From Austropuccinia psidii (taxonomy: Eukaryota > Basidiomycota > Pucciniomycetes > Pucciniales > Sphaerophragmiaceae), in the NCBI GenBank assembly GCA_023105745.1, contig JALGQZ010000003.1:80078696-80142695 (forward strand): 64,000 bases of DNA, read 5' to 3'. The position numbers and the translations under genes are program-made. Under the pieces are notes generated by a model that worked only from the letters and a program-made list of their open reading frames with translations, was not told the origin of the DNA and searched no databases. Positions 1 through 9,393 of this stretch are shown piece by piece (position 1 is the first letter of the stretch; each line of letters starts with the position of its first letter).

Positions 1-146
1 AATGGGTTATGGCATAAGAGCCATGGAACACCCAAAAGGGGTCAAATGGCCATAAATGATATGACATGGCCAATTGGCCCCAGCTTGGCTCCAGGTTGGA
101 TTGCCGCCGCCATCAAGGAGGAGGGTCAAAATACGTGGTTGTGACA
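1..146 (-). repeat. 3' LTR of element A, partial
   Basis: By eye identical to the last 146 bases of the right LTR (8339-8484), ending TTGTGACA. The rest of this LTR lies left of the window. It is followed on the inner side by the polypurine tract. Confidence 0.93.
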
Positions 147-558
147 GTACCCCCCTACCTTGAATGGTGAGCTCCTGAGCACCAAGATAAGGTAGAGGCC
201 TGTTGAGGCTAATGAGACGGATTTGACGTAAGGATTCCAGAGGTATTGAATCTTGAAAAGAAGAATTGGACTGATAAGCTTGTTGGCATATGAATTGAGG
301 TTGACTTGATCTTCTCTTGACATTTGGCTTTGACAAAGTTGAAGACATGATTTGACGTAAAGATTTTGGCGTTAAAGAGTTATAAGAAAAGAAATTTTGA
401 AAGAATATAAAGAGTAAAAGAGAAAAGGAAACAGATATAAAGAGAGGAACAGAAAAAATAAAGAAAATGAAATTTGAGGAGGAATCCAATCTTCATCACG
501 GATTACGACAATTGATTTTGAAAGTGACCAAGGACCTGAATAAAAGAATTTGATGCCA

Positions 559-672
559 GGTGCTCACAGAGTGGCCAAGGTGATGTTTTGACAGATTGTA
601 GACCCCTCAGGGAAGTGCACACCAGGAGAGGAACTTACTTTTAGTAGTTGCCCCTCCCGCCAGTGCCATAAA
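559..672 (-). repeat. 3' UTR hairpin module, distal copy (element A)
   Basis: On the minus strand the module starts GGCACTGGCGGGAG, has a hairpin whose arms are GGGAGGGG..CTAC and GTAAGTTCCTCTCC around an AAAA-rich loop, and ends CACCTTGGCCACTCTGTGAGCACC. The second copy lies about 268 nt away. Related pairs are found in B and G. The function is unknown. Confidence 0.7.
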
Positions 673-826
673 TAAGAAAACTCTTGATAAATGAATGTGT
701 TGAAAGAATAAAGTCTTGGGAAGGAGAGTAAAAAAGGAATGGTCCATTTGCCCAAGTGTGAATGGCCATAAATTTGGAATTCGGATGTTGAAAGCCGGGC
801 CAAAAGGTCTGTGTCCAAATTGAAAA

Positions 827-944
827 GTGCTCACAGAGTGGCCAAGGTGATGCTTACAACAAAGAAGAGTAGAATACCCCTAAAGGTGCATACCAGGAGT
901 GGGACTTACCTTTGGTAATTCCTCTCCCCACCAAGCACCATAAA
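827..944 (-). repeat. 3' UTR hairpin module, proximal copy (element A)
   Basis: It has the same plan as 559-672: GGTGCTTGGTGGGGAG, then arms GGAGAGGAATTACC and GGTAAGTCCCACTCC around AAA, then ACCTTGGCCACTCTGTGAGCAC. The two arms differ from the distal copy yet still pair. Confidence 0.7.
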
Positions 945-947
945 AAT

Positions 948-3900
948 TCAAGCCATTGAAGAATTGGGTCCTGGCTTGTCAGGATATAACGAATGAAAAC
1001 CTTTGACAAGTTCAGGACAATTCTTGAGGTTTTCGGCTGGTTCCCATGTGGATCTTTCTGAATCTTGACTGAAACCTTTCCATTCCACCAAATACCATAA
1101 TTTTCTTCTCTTGAGCTTTGAATCCAGTACTTGAGAGACTTCCCATTCCTCTTCTTCTTCAATAATGATTGGAGGAGGAGGCTCTTGATGCCGATTTGGG
1201 ATTGTTGATGTCTTGACTGGTTCCAAGAGTGAGATATGGAAGACTGGGTGGATGGATTTCCATTGAGATGGAAGCTTGAGGTGGTAAGCATGAGTACTGA
1301 CTTTCTTCAAGATTGGAAAGGGACCCAACCATCTTTCAGACAGTTTCTTGGTGGGTCTAGTTGATTTGATATTCTTGGAAGAAAGCCATACCATGTCACC
1401 AGGATTGAAAACAGGTGGACTTGCTCTACTTTTATCTGCATACCTCTTAAACCGGTTTATGGCGATTTCAAGTTCTCTCTTGACATCTTGCTGTACTGAT
1501 TGGATTTTTGTTGATAACTTTCCAGCAGGAGTATCTTGAGTGATGTGAACTGAATCAAATTGTGGATCTCTTCCATAAACAGTAAAAAACGGTGATTGCT
1601 TGGTTGAAGAGTGATCAGAATTATTGTAGGCAAATTCAGCCAGAGGGAGCCAGGTGTTCCAATCATCTTGATGATAACTGACATACATCCGAAGATACTG
1701 TTCTAGTATCTGATTTACCCTCTCTGTCTGTCCATCAGTTTCTGGGTGATAAGCAGTTGACAAGTCTCTTGAAATCTTGAGCTGCTGGCAAAGATTGGTC
1801 CAGAAGGAAGAAACAAAGAGTGAACCTCTATCACTGACAATGCTTGATGGAAGGCCATGCTTTGAGAAGATATTCTTGATGAATAAATGGGCCAAATCCA
1901 AAGAAGTTATTGAAGACATTGTTGGAATAAAAACCGCCATTTTTGAGAATCTGTCCACTATGACAAGAATTGAGTCAAAAGAATTGGACAGGGGCAGTTG
2001 AGTGATGAAATCCATTGAAAGACAAATCCAAGGACCATTTGGAATTGGAAGAGGTTTGAGGAGTCCAAACTTCTTATGGTGGATATTCTTGTTTCTTGAG
2101 CACTGTTGACAGGATGATACATAATCCTTAATGAATTGAGTCATGCCGGACCAGTGGAAATCCCGCTTGACAAGTTTGAGAGTCTTCTCTTGGCCAGGGT
2201 GTCCAGCTAGAGGAGAATCGTGATGCTTTTGAAGAATGCTGAGTTGAATTGTGGAGTCACTTGGGACTACCACCCGATCTTTGAAGAGAAGGAATTGGGA
2301 GGAGGAATCAAGAGAATAATCTTGGACAGATTTACCTTTACCCAAATCTTGAAGGATACTTCTGTACTGAGGATCTTGCCATAATTTCTTCTGAATTGAA
2401 TCAATCAAATTTGAAAAAGAATCCACCTTGACTGCAAAAAACTTTGAGGGTTGAACTTCATCTTGCTTAATGAGTTGTTGAAAATTCATTGGATTCTTGC
2501 TGATGAAATCCTCCCCCCTCTCCGGATAGACGTCGTCCTGACGTGATAAGGCATCTGGAAGAGTTGCTAGGCGGCCAGGGCGGTAAGTGATTGAAAAATG
2601 AAATTCAGATAAGAATTCGGCCCAACGGGCTTGACGGCGAGTAAGGATCTTTGATGACATAAAGTACTGAAGAGAAGAATGATCGGTGAGAACTTCAAAA
2701 GGAGAGGACAGAGAAAGAAGAAAAGCCCTCCAGCGCTTGAGAGCCCAGACTATACCAAGGAGTTCCTTGTCATGAATTTCATAGTTGAGTTCTGCTGGAA
2801 TAAGCTTGCGGCTGTCAAAGGCAATGGGATGTTTTCCTGAGTCAGAGACCTGACTCAGTACAGCACCCAAAGCATAATCGGATGCATCGGTCTCTACAAT
2901 GGTCGGTAGAGAAGGATTGAAGTGGGAAAGGATTGGAGCGGTAGTGAAGGCCTCTTTGAGTTGATGAAACTGTCTAAGAGCTTCCTCATTGAGGGGGAAA
3001 CAGGAATCTTTCTTGAGGAAACTGGTGAGTGAACTGATTTTCTTTGAATAATTCTTGATGAAACGGCGGTAGAAGTTGGCAAAGCCAAGGAAGGATTGAA
3101 GAGCCTTGAGGTTTCTTGGAGGAGGCCAATTAAGGATCTGCTGGACTTTTGCTTGGTCCATCTTGAGGCCTTCAGAAGAAACAACATAACCAAGATATTC
3201 TACACTAGAAACATGAAAAAGGCATTTAGAAGCCTTGGCAAAAAGGTTATTGGCTCTGAGTCTGGAAAGAACAGTGGACACATGGGTGACATGTTCTTCC
3301 TCAGATTTGGAAAAGACCATAATGTCATCCAAATAAACCACAACAAAAACATCAAGAAGATCTTGGAATAAATCATTGACAAGATTCTGAAAAGAGGCAG
3401 GAGCATTGGTGAGCCCAAATGGCATAACCAAGTACTCAAAACTGCCATATTTAGTTCTGAAGCATGTCAAATGTTCATCACCCTCCTTGATTCTGAGCAG
3501 GTTATATGCACCACGCAAATCAATCTTGGAGAAGATAGAAGAACCATTAAAGACATTAAGAAGCTGGTTCATAGGAGGAACAGGATATTTGTTCTTCCTA
3601 GTGACAGCATTGAGTTTGCGGTAATCAACACACAAACGGAGGCCACCATCTTTCTTTTTAACAAAGAGGACAGGTGCTCCTGTTGAGGAGGAGCTTGGCC
3701 GGATGAAACCTTTCTCTACATTCTCTGAAATGTAGGCCCTGAGTGTATCTGACTCTTGTTTGGATAAAGAGTAGATCACCCCAACTGGAGGTAGAGACCC
3801 CTCCAGTTCAATATGATGATCACAGGCACGGTGAGGAGGAAGTTTCTCTGCTTTCACCTTGGAGAATACATCCAAGTATTGGTGATAAACAGAGGGAACA

Positions 3901-4663
3901 ACCTTCATCACGGTTTCTACTTCTTCTGGCTCTTCCTCTTCATCCCACAACTCCTCCAGGGAGTCATGATAAGATGAAGGAGGAAGGTCCATATTCCCAA
4001 AGAAGAGATGAAGTGAAGATACAGAATTATCTTCCCCAACATCTTGAATCTCTTTGAAGACTTCATCTCCAGATGATGGTAATGACAGATGGGAATTAAG
4101 GGAAGGAATATGGACAGAAGATGGAACTGATGGTGTTCTAGAATCACCAACCAGAGCTGCACATGATTTGGCAGAGGAAGAGTCATTACGGAAGGAATTG
4201 GAAGGATCAGAATAGTCCTTTTGATCAGTATTAAAGGTGATCAGCCCTTGCCTCCAATCAATAGAAGGATTAAAATGATTGAGAAAGTCAAAGCCCAATA
4301 TGAGGTCTTCTCCCTTGGGAGTATCAATGACTAAAAGATCCCATTCAAAGCTTGGGAAGGAAGGGAGCTCAACCATATATTTAGTATGGTGAGTCACAAA
4401 TAAGGAAGGGGACTCAGAGGAGTCCAAAATGATAAGAGGAATCTTCTCTGGAAGTTCTGACGTAGTCAATGAGTACTTGTGAACAAACTGCTTTGCAATG
4501 AATGAGTGTGTAGCACCAGAATCAATGAGAATACTTTAAAAAACATCAGAAAGAGAAGAGAAAACAAAAAATTTAAGAGAATTCTTGACACCAGTATTCA
4601 GAATGCACAATTGTGCTCTGGAAGGAAAACTGTGAAGACCATTGAACACAACATGGTCTTCAC
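948..4663 (-). pseudogene. pol: Element A Pol: protease, RT, RNase H, integrase, chromodomain; one nonsense codon
   Basis: This Pol polyprotein copies element RNA into DNA and integrates it. In order it has a retropepsin DSGAT motif (near 4510), RT with MPFGLTNAP and YLDD (near 3330), RNase H with [11 protein letters not shown] (near 2885), an integrase HHCC finger (near 2100-2215), the integrase core (MDF near 2010, SDRG near 1830, [10 protein letters not shown] near 1725), a WLGPF module and a C-terminal chromodomain (WEVSQVL...WYLVEWKGF...WEPAENL, about 1010-1170). The uninterrupted frame from an ATG at 4469 is 1173 aa. Upstream the same frame continues back to the gag overlap but is broken by TAA at 4536-4538, just before the protease active site; B has a sense codon there. 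Pol is -1 relative to gag, so it is probably made by frameshifting. Everything after the stop is intact. Confidence 0.93.
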
Positions 4664-6001
4664 TCAGGCTTTTCCCTGGCTGGGAAAACTGCCTGACGGT
4701 TGGGTAAGCTTGTTTTGAGGCCTTTTGACACAGGACTCAAGACTATGCTTCCCACCACAATAGGTACACAACCCCTCCTTGATTCTTCTTTCCTTTTCAG
4801 AACCTTTCAACTTGAAGTCCTTATTCAACAATGAAGAATGGGGCTTGTCCCGCTTTTGAGAATGAAATTTCTTCTTTGGTCTTGAACTTGAAGAAACTTG
4901 ATGATGAGAAGAGTGAGACTTTGAGGCTTCAGGCTTCTTCTCTTGATGATGATTCTTTTCCTTCTGCCTCTCATGGTACCTGGTATCAAGTTCCAGGCTG
5001 ACGTCCATTAAGTCTTGAAGAGAATCAATGTTTGAAGGATGGGAGGCCAATTGATCCAGAATCCTGGAGGCCAAACCCTTCCTGAAATGATGAATAAGAG
5101 CCCTTTCACCCCAATCCCCAATTCTTGAAACCAAACTCCAGAAATCGGCAATATACAAAGCAACATGCCCACCTTCTTTCATCCTAAGGCCATCCAATTC
5201 AGCTTCTGCTTTTCTAACTTCATTTGGGTCTCCAAATAAAGTGAACAATTGGGATTCGAATAATGGCCAGGAATTGAGGAGATAATTTGAGTCTTGATTA
5301 TTGAGGTTGGAAAGATAAGGCTCAATCCATTTTGCAGCCCTGCCAACTAAGAATGAAGTGGCATAAAGAACCTTCTTTCTGTCTTGAGAGAAGTTTGCCG
5401 GGTCATTATGAAAGATGAGTTGGCAAGACTGAATAAAGCTTCTGACTTTGAAGGGCTGAGTCCCATCAAAGCATTCTGGAGCCTTCATAGAGGGAGTCTT
5501 GAAGGCTGGTGGTCTTGATAATTCAGAAGAAGAAGCTGCTTGCAGATTGGCCATAATCTGAGTCATTTGTTGCATAATGGCCAATAAAGACGGTTCAGGC
5601 TGATGAGAGGCAGGCTGATCAGACTGGGCTAGAGTTGGTCCTCTGGTGCCCTCAGATGCTCCCACAGGAGCAGGAGCAGCCTCAGTGCCATTAGACTCTT
5701 CCTCTTCCACAGAATTCTCCTCCTCCTCTTCACCATCTTCACCTTGAACCTTGGGACTGGTTCTTGAAAATCCTGGGAATCCGCCAACCACTCCTGATAA
5801 AGACATCGACCTTCTTGGCCCTCTTCCTTCCTTCCTGGATGGTGCTGCTCCTTCCATAATGGGTCCTCTGTCCAATCTGGCCCTCAGTTGAGAAACTGCT
5901 GGGGTACCATCAAGAGGAGCCCTTGGAGTTGGAGTCAGAACAGCTTGAGCTCTGGCCTGAGATCTAGTCTGTCTTGCTGGAGGTGAATGTTGAACTGGCA
6001 T
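4664..6001 (-). CDS. gag: Element A Gag, retrotransposon capsid protein
   Basis: Gag packages element RNA into virus-like particles. The ATG at 6001 (MPVQHSPPARQ) is preferred over the upstream ATG at 6124 because B starts at the matching codon, and both ORFs are then 1338 nt. After a basic and acidic low-complexity N-terminus (a run of Glu around residues 75-100) comes a gypsy capsid domain (about 160-330; PAFKTPSMKAPECFDG, FRKGLASRILDQLASHP), then a basic Ser/Lys region and a zinc knuckle CTYCGGKHSLESC near the C-terminus. The knuckle spacing is CX2CX3HX4C, one residue shorter than the usual CX2CX4HX4C; B is the same. The ORF ends two codons after a slippery heptamer. Confidence 0.92.
   Translation of the reverse strand: MPVQHSPPARQTRSQARAQAVLTPTPRAPLDGTPAVSQLRARLDRGPIMEGAAPSRKEGRGPRRSMSLSGVVGGFPGFSRTSPKVQGEDGEEEEENSVEEEESNGTEAAPAPVGASEGTRGPTLAQSDQPASHQPEPSLLAIMQQMTQIMANLQAASSSELSRPPAFKTPSMKAPECFDGTQPFKVRSFIQSCQLIFHNDPANFSQDRKKVLYATSFLVGRAAKWIEPYLSNLNNQDSNYLLNSWPLFESQLFTLFGDPNEVRKAEAELDGLRMKEGGHVALYIADFWSLVSRIGDWGERALIHHFRKGLASRILDQLASHPSNIDSLQDLMDVSLELDTRYHERQKEKNHHQEKKPEASKSHSSHHQVSSSSRPKKKFHSQKRDKPHSSLLNKDFKLKGSEKERRIKEGLCTYCGGKHSLESCVKRPQNKLTQPSGSFPSQGKA
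4670..4676 (-). promoter_or_regulatory. Candidate -1 ribosomal frameshift site between gag and pol (element A)
   Basis: The minus strand reads GGGAAAA in the phase G GGA AAA, followed by GCC and the gag stop TGA. The pol frame is -1 to gag and open through this point. The site is identical in B (39588-39594). It fits the X XXY YYZ rule. Confidence 0.6.
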
Positions 6002-6759
6002 GATTTCAGGAATAATCAACCAAATAAATGAAATAAAATCAAAATTTTCTTGAAGTACAAAATCAACAATCAAATCTTGAGGAAGTTGGATAATCAATGA
6101 ATCAAAATTCTCCAAATACGTCAATCAATCAAATCAAATGAGTCTTGAAGTAAAAAATTAATATCAATGAGAATCTTGAAGTCAATAAAAACAATCAATC
6201 AAACAATCAAAATCAAATCAAATCAAAATCTTGCAGAAAAAATCAATCAATCAAAAAGAATTCTCGAGTCAAAATCAATTTATGTCAATAATCTTGATGT
6301 GAATAATCAGCAAAATCAATAAAGTCTTCAGGTCAATCAATTATCTTGAGGTCAATTTTCAATTATGTCAAATTAGTCAATCAAATCAATTTTCAAGTGA
6401 ATTCTTCCAAAAAATCAAAAATTCTTGAGAAATAAATCAAAGTGAATCCTGATATGAAGAACGTGTCTGAATAACCTGATGAATAACTTGAGAACCAAGG
6501 ATAAAAATGCCTGAATTATGGATAAAAATAGATTGATTAAGATTGAGAATGAGATTGAAAAGATGACAGAAATTAAAAAATGGGTCAGCTTTCAATTTTC
6601 AGAATGACGAATGAATGAGGGAAAATTGAGAGGTGATGAAGAATCATAAGATCATAAAACGTCAGAGAATCATAATTTTGATGAAATGAATGAATGAATT
6701 TAAAATATAAGAATAAAAGAATGAATGAATGAAGAAGAATTATGAGTTAATTAATATAA
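6002..6759 (-). other. Element A leader between 5' LTR and gag
   Basis: This is about 760 nt of low-complexity leader. On the minus strand it is T-rich, with scattered TTGATT and CAAGA units, and has no gene. It begins with the primer-binding site next to the LTR. B (37553-38262) and H (62228-62989) have leaders of the same length and texture. Confidence 0.75.
6745..6758 (-). promoter_or_regulatory. Primer-binding site of element A, complementary to its own LTR
   Basis: The minus-strand sequence TATATTAATTAACT starts one base after the 5' LTR. It is the exact complement of AGTTAATTAATATA in the LTR (7148-7161, minus strand). It does not begin with TGG, so a tRNA 3' end is an unlikely primer. 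Self-priming as in Tf1/sushi elements is the natural reading. Confidence 0.7.
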
Positions 6760-8484
6760 TGTCACAGGGGCTCTTGGAAGAAGAGGGCCTGGCACTCAGG
6801 AATCAAGAACTCACTTGGAGGGCTCCAGAGATAAAAGAATAATAAGAATGAATTTCTTTAAGAAAGAATAAAAGTGACAACAAGTATGCCAAAAGATGAG
6901 ATAAGAAAAGATGAAGCCAATGGCCAAAGATAATAAAGAAGCCAAAAGCCAAGAAGCCAACCAAGTGAATCCTCAATTCACTGTTTCGACCTGCCAGAAA
7001 AGGAAATGGAATTAGTATAAGGATATGACCACCAATATCCACTGGACAGGCAAGGAAATAAAAGAAAAGGGTGCTGAATGACTGACTTAAGATTATCAGT
7101 ATTAACTTTAATAAGGTAAAAGAAAATAAGGATAAAAATAAATCCACTATATTAATTAACTGGGGAAAAAGTCCCCAGGTGCTGAAAAGGGGGCCAGTAT
7201 ATGTGAAAAGCTGAAAAGTTGATCCTGGAAGGTGGATCAATGACTGTATTGTCCGAATCGGGAAATACAGTTCTGGCCATCTTGAAATTTGAACTGTGTG
7301 ATGGAATTCCCACAGTGGAATAAGAAGTGGCCCAATTGGGCCAAGGCCATACAGGTTGATTGAATAAGGCCTGTACGGATGAATTGGGTTGTCCAAGGAG
7401 TATTGAATACTTGATGTCTTGACAACTGATTGAATTTTGTAATACCTCTTGAGAATTGACCTTAGAATAATCCTGAATGAATTGTACCAACCCAACTCCT
7501 GCAGATACAGGTGGTTGGGATCCTTGAATGATCTTCTGAATTACCGCCATGGATTGCCAGACTGATAAGCTGAAAGGTCCTCCTTCGAAATGGGCGTTGG
7601 AATTATGGACCTTGAAATGGAAAGGTGGAATTGGGTCCTGAAAATGTCACCATTGGATTGCTGAGTAAAAATGGTGCATAATGGTATATAACCATATATG
7701 CACCACACCTGCAATCTTGAGTACGGAGTACATGAAGGAAAGGGAAGAATTCCCCTTAAGTTGAGGGAAATACTTGTTGAGATGATTTGGTGGCCTCTGG
7801 TGGTTGCCAGAGGCCATGACGGTGAAGTTGGTCCATGGTGGTCCAGGGCCAAAAATGGGTCCTACGGGATTTGTGGCCAAAAATGGATCCAAGGTGTTTT
7901 TGGTCCAAATTGGGTCCAAGGGATTGGTGGCCAAAAAATGGCTCAGGTGGGCCCAATTGTGGTTTGGGACCCACCTGGCCTTGGGGGCTAGGTGGCTGCC
8001 CCCTTTTGGCCTCATTGGATTAGGCCAAAAGGGGCCTAATCCGCCTACGGACCACGGCTTACGGACCGCGGACCGCGGACCGTAGAAGCCGTGGGGGGCC
8101 TAAATGGCCCAAAAAAGGCCATTTAGGCCAAAACCCCCATAATGAAAGGGGTGGCCAGGAAACCAATGAAGGTGGCCATGGGGCCTGGAAACCCCTGGAA
8201 GACAAAGGGACCCCCCCAGGCCCAAAAACAGTGATGGAGGCCTGGGGGTTGGTGAGGTGGAAATTGGCCAAGAGGGCCAATGACGCAGGATATGGCCTGA
8301 GGCCATAAAGGATGATGGGGGCCATAAGTGGCCAATGGAATGGGTTATGGCATAAGAGCCATGGAACACCCAAAAGGGGTCAAATGGCCATAAATGATAT
8401 GACATGGCCAATTGGCCCCAGCTTGGCTCCAGGTTGGATTGCCGCCGCCATCAAGGAGGAGGGTCAAAATACGTGGTTGTGACA
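6760..8484 (-). repeat. 5' LTR of element A (1725 bp)
   Basis: It is bounded by TGTCAC and GTGACA. On the minus strand it has a CACATATAC TATA-like box (7197-7205), then a CTGGGG/CCCCAG hairpin (7160-7178), then AGTTAATTAATATA. The same order is found in B, G and H, so transcription probably starts near 7161. A GTGAGT splice-donor-like site (6808-6813) lies near the inner end. U3 is rich in TGGCC and GGCCA and differs from B in its outer part, so A and B are different LTR subfamilies with nearly the same genes. Confidence 0.92.
8043..8093. repeat. GC-rich hairpin with CGGACCG repeats in the element A LTR
   Basis: CCACGGCTT and AAGCCGTGG flank three overlapping GGACCG units. This makes a strong stem in otherwise AT-rich LTR DNA. 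Its role is unknown. Confidence 0.55.
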
Positions 8485-9369
8485 GACGCGTAGAATGCTG
8501 TACAGAAACTGTATGGGACCCCAGTATTGACTGACATGTGAGGTATTGAAGTAAAAACATGCTTCTTCGTCTATTTGACACCTCATATTCATGGTTATAA
8601 GGTATTATCCCATGGTAAGGCTGTATATGACAGCAGGTGGGATTTTTACCTTAAAATTGCCATAACTCTGTCAGGTTTTGAGATATCAAGCTCAAAGTTG
8701 GTTCATTGAATAGCCCTGTATGAGCTCTATACAATGGTACCCAACTTGACATGGTTATCATTAAATATGGCAAAGGTATCCATGTACAAGTGATTTTATA
8801 CATTGGCGTGTTTTGGGCAAAAGCTGTATTAAGCTTGTTTGGCCAATAACTTCTGTTCTAGTTGAGATATGAGGAAATGGATGACACCATCAGATAGCCC
8901 TGATTGTGCTCTTTCCAAAAAGACCCCACTTTAAGTATCTCACACTAAAACTGTAAAAGTTAGATGAGAGGTGAATGTTTTGTTCACCCTTATTTGGTCT
9001 GAATTTGACCATAACTCAAGTAATACTGGTGCTAGCTCAGTTTGGCTAGTACCATTGGATAGCCCTGGCTTAGAGCTTTATTTTGAATACCCATTTGATG
9101 GGGTTAAGCCTCTCCTTCTAGATTTTAGATGAGAGGTGAAAATTAAGGTTTATGCTCAGCAATAACTTTCAGCAGGAATAACTTTGTTATTTCTTGTCCT
9201 ATGGTGATGGGACTTATATTTTCAGGAAGAGGTGAGTTTCCTCTTTCTTTGGATACCTTTTGAGCTAATTTGGCTCAGTTCCATGTTTTGGTGGTATTTT
9301 GGCTATACCATTGGTTTATGGTATTTTGGCTGTCATGCTTGTGCTCTGGTTTTGAGTCACAGGCTGACA
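8485..9369 (-). repeat. 3' LTR of element C, outer part removed to the left by insertion A
   Basis: It matches 16747-17632 and ends CAGGCTGACA. About 550 bases of this LTR must lie on the far side of element A, outside the window. Confidence 0.93.
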
Positions 9370-9393
9370 TACCCTCCCTCTAAAAAAGGCTCA

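Larger units (their letters stand above)
147..947 (-). other. Element A 3' untranslated region between pol and the 3' LTR
   Basis: There is about 800 nt without a credible gene. It contains two diverged copies of a module of about 115 nt (559-672 and 827-944), listed separately, and ends at the polypurine tract next to the LTR. B and G carry the equivalent region with the same two modules. Confidence 0.8.
1..8484 (-). mobile_element. Element A: Ty3/gypsy chromovirus-type LTR retrotransposon, left LTR truncated by window edge
   Basis: Read on the minus strand, the order is 5' LTR (6760-8484), leader, gag, pol, 3' untranslated region and the start of the 3' LTR (1-146). The 146 bases at the window start match 8339-8484 and both end in GTGACA. 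A purine-rich tract (minus strand, 147-162) abuts the 3' LTR as a polypurine tract. The right LTR ends directly against sequence that is continuous in the intact LTR of element C (site equivalent to 16746/16747), so A inserted into the left LTR of C. The left target-site copy lies outside the window. gag is intact; pol has one nonsense codon. Confidence 0.93.

Noticed and set aside
7698..8411. Overlapping Gly/Trp/Pro-rich ORFs on both strands in the A LTR
   Set aside because: They come from TGGCCA/GGCCA-rich U3 sequence; no homologous frame in B.
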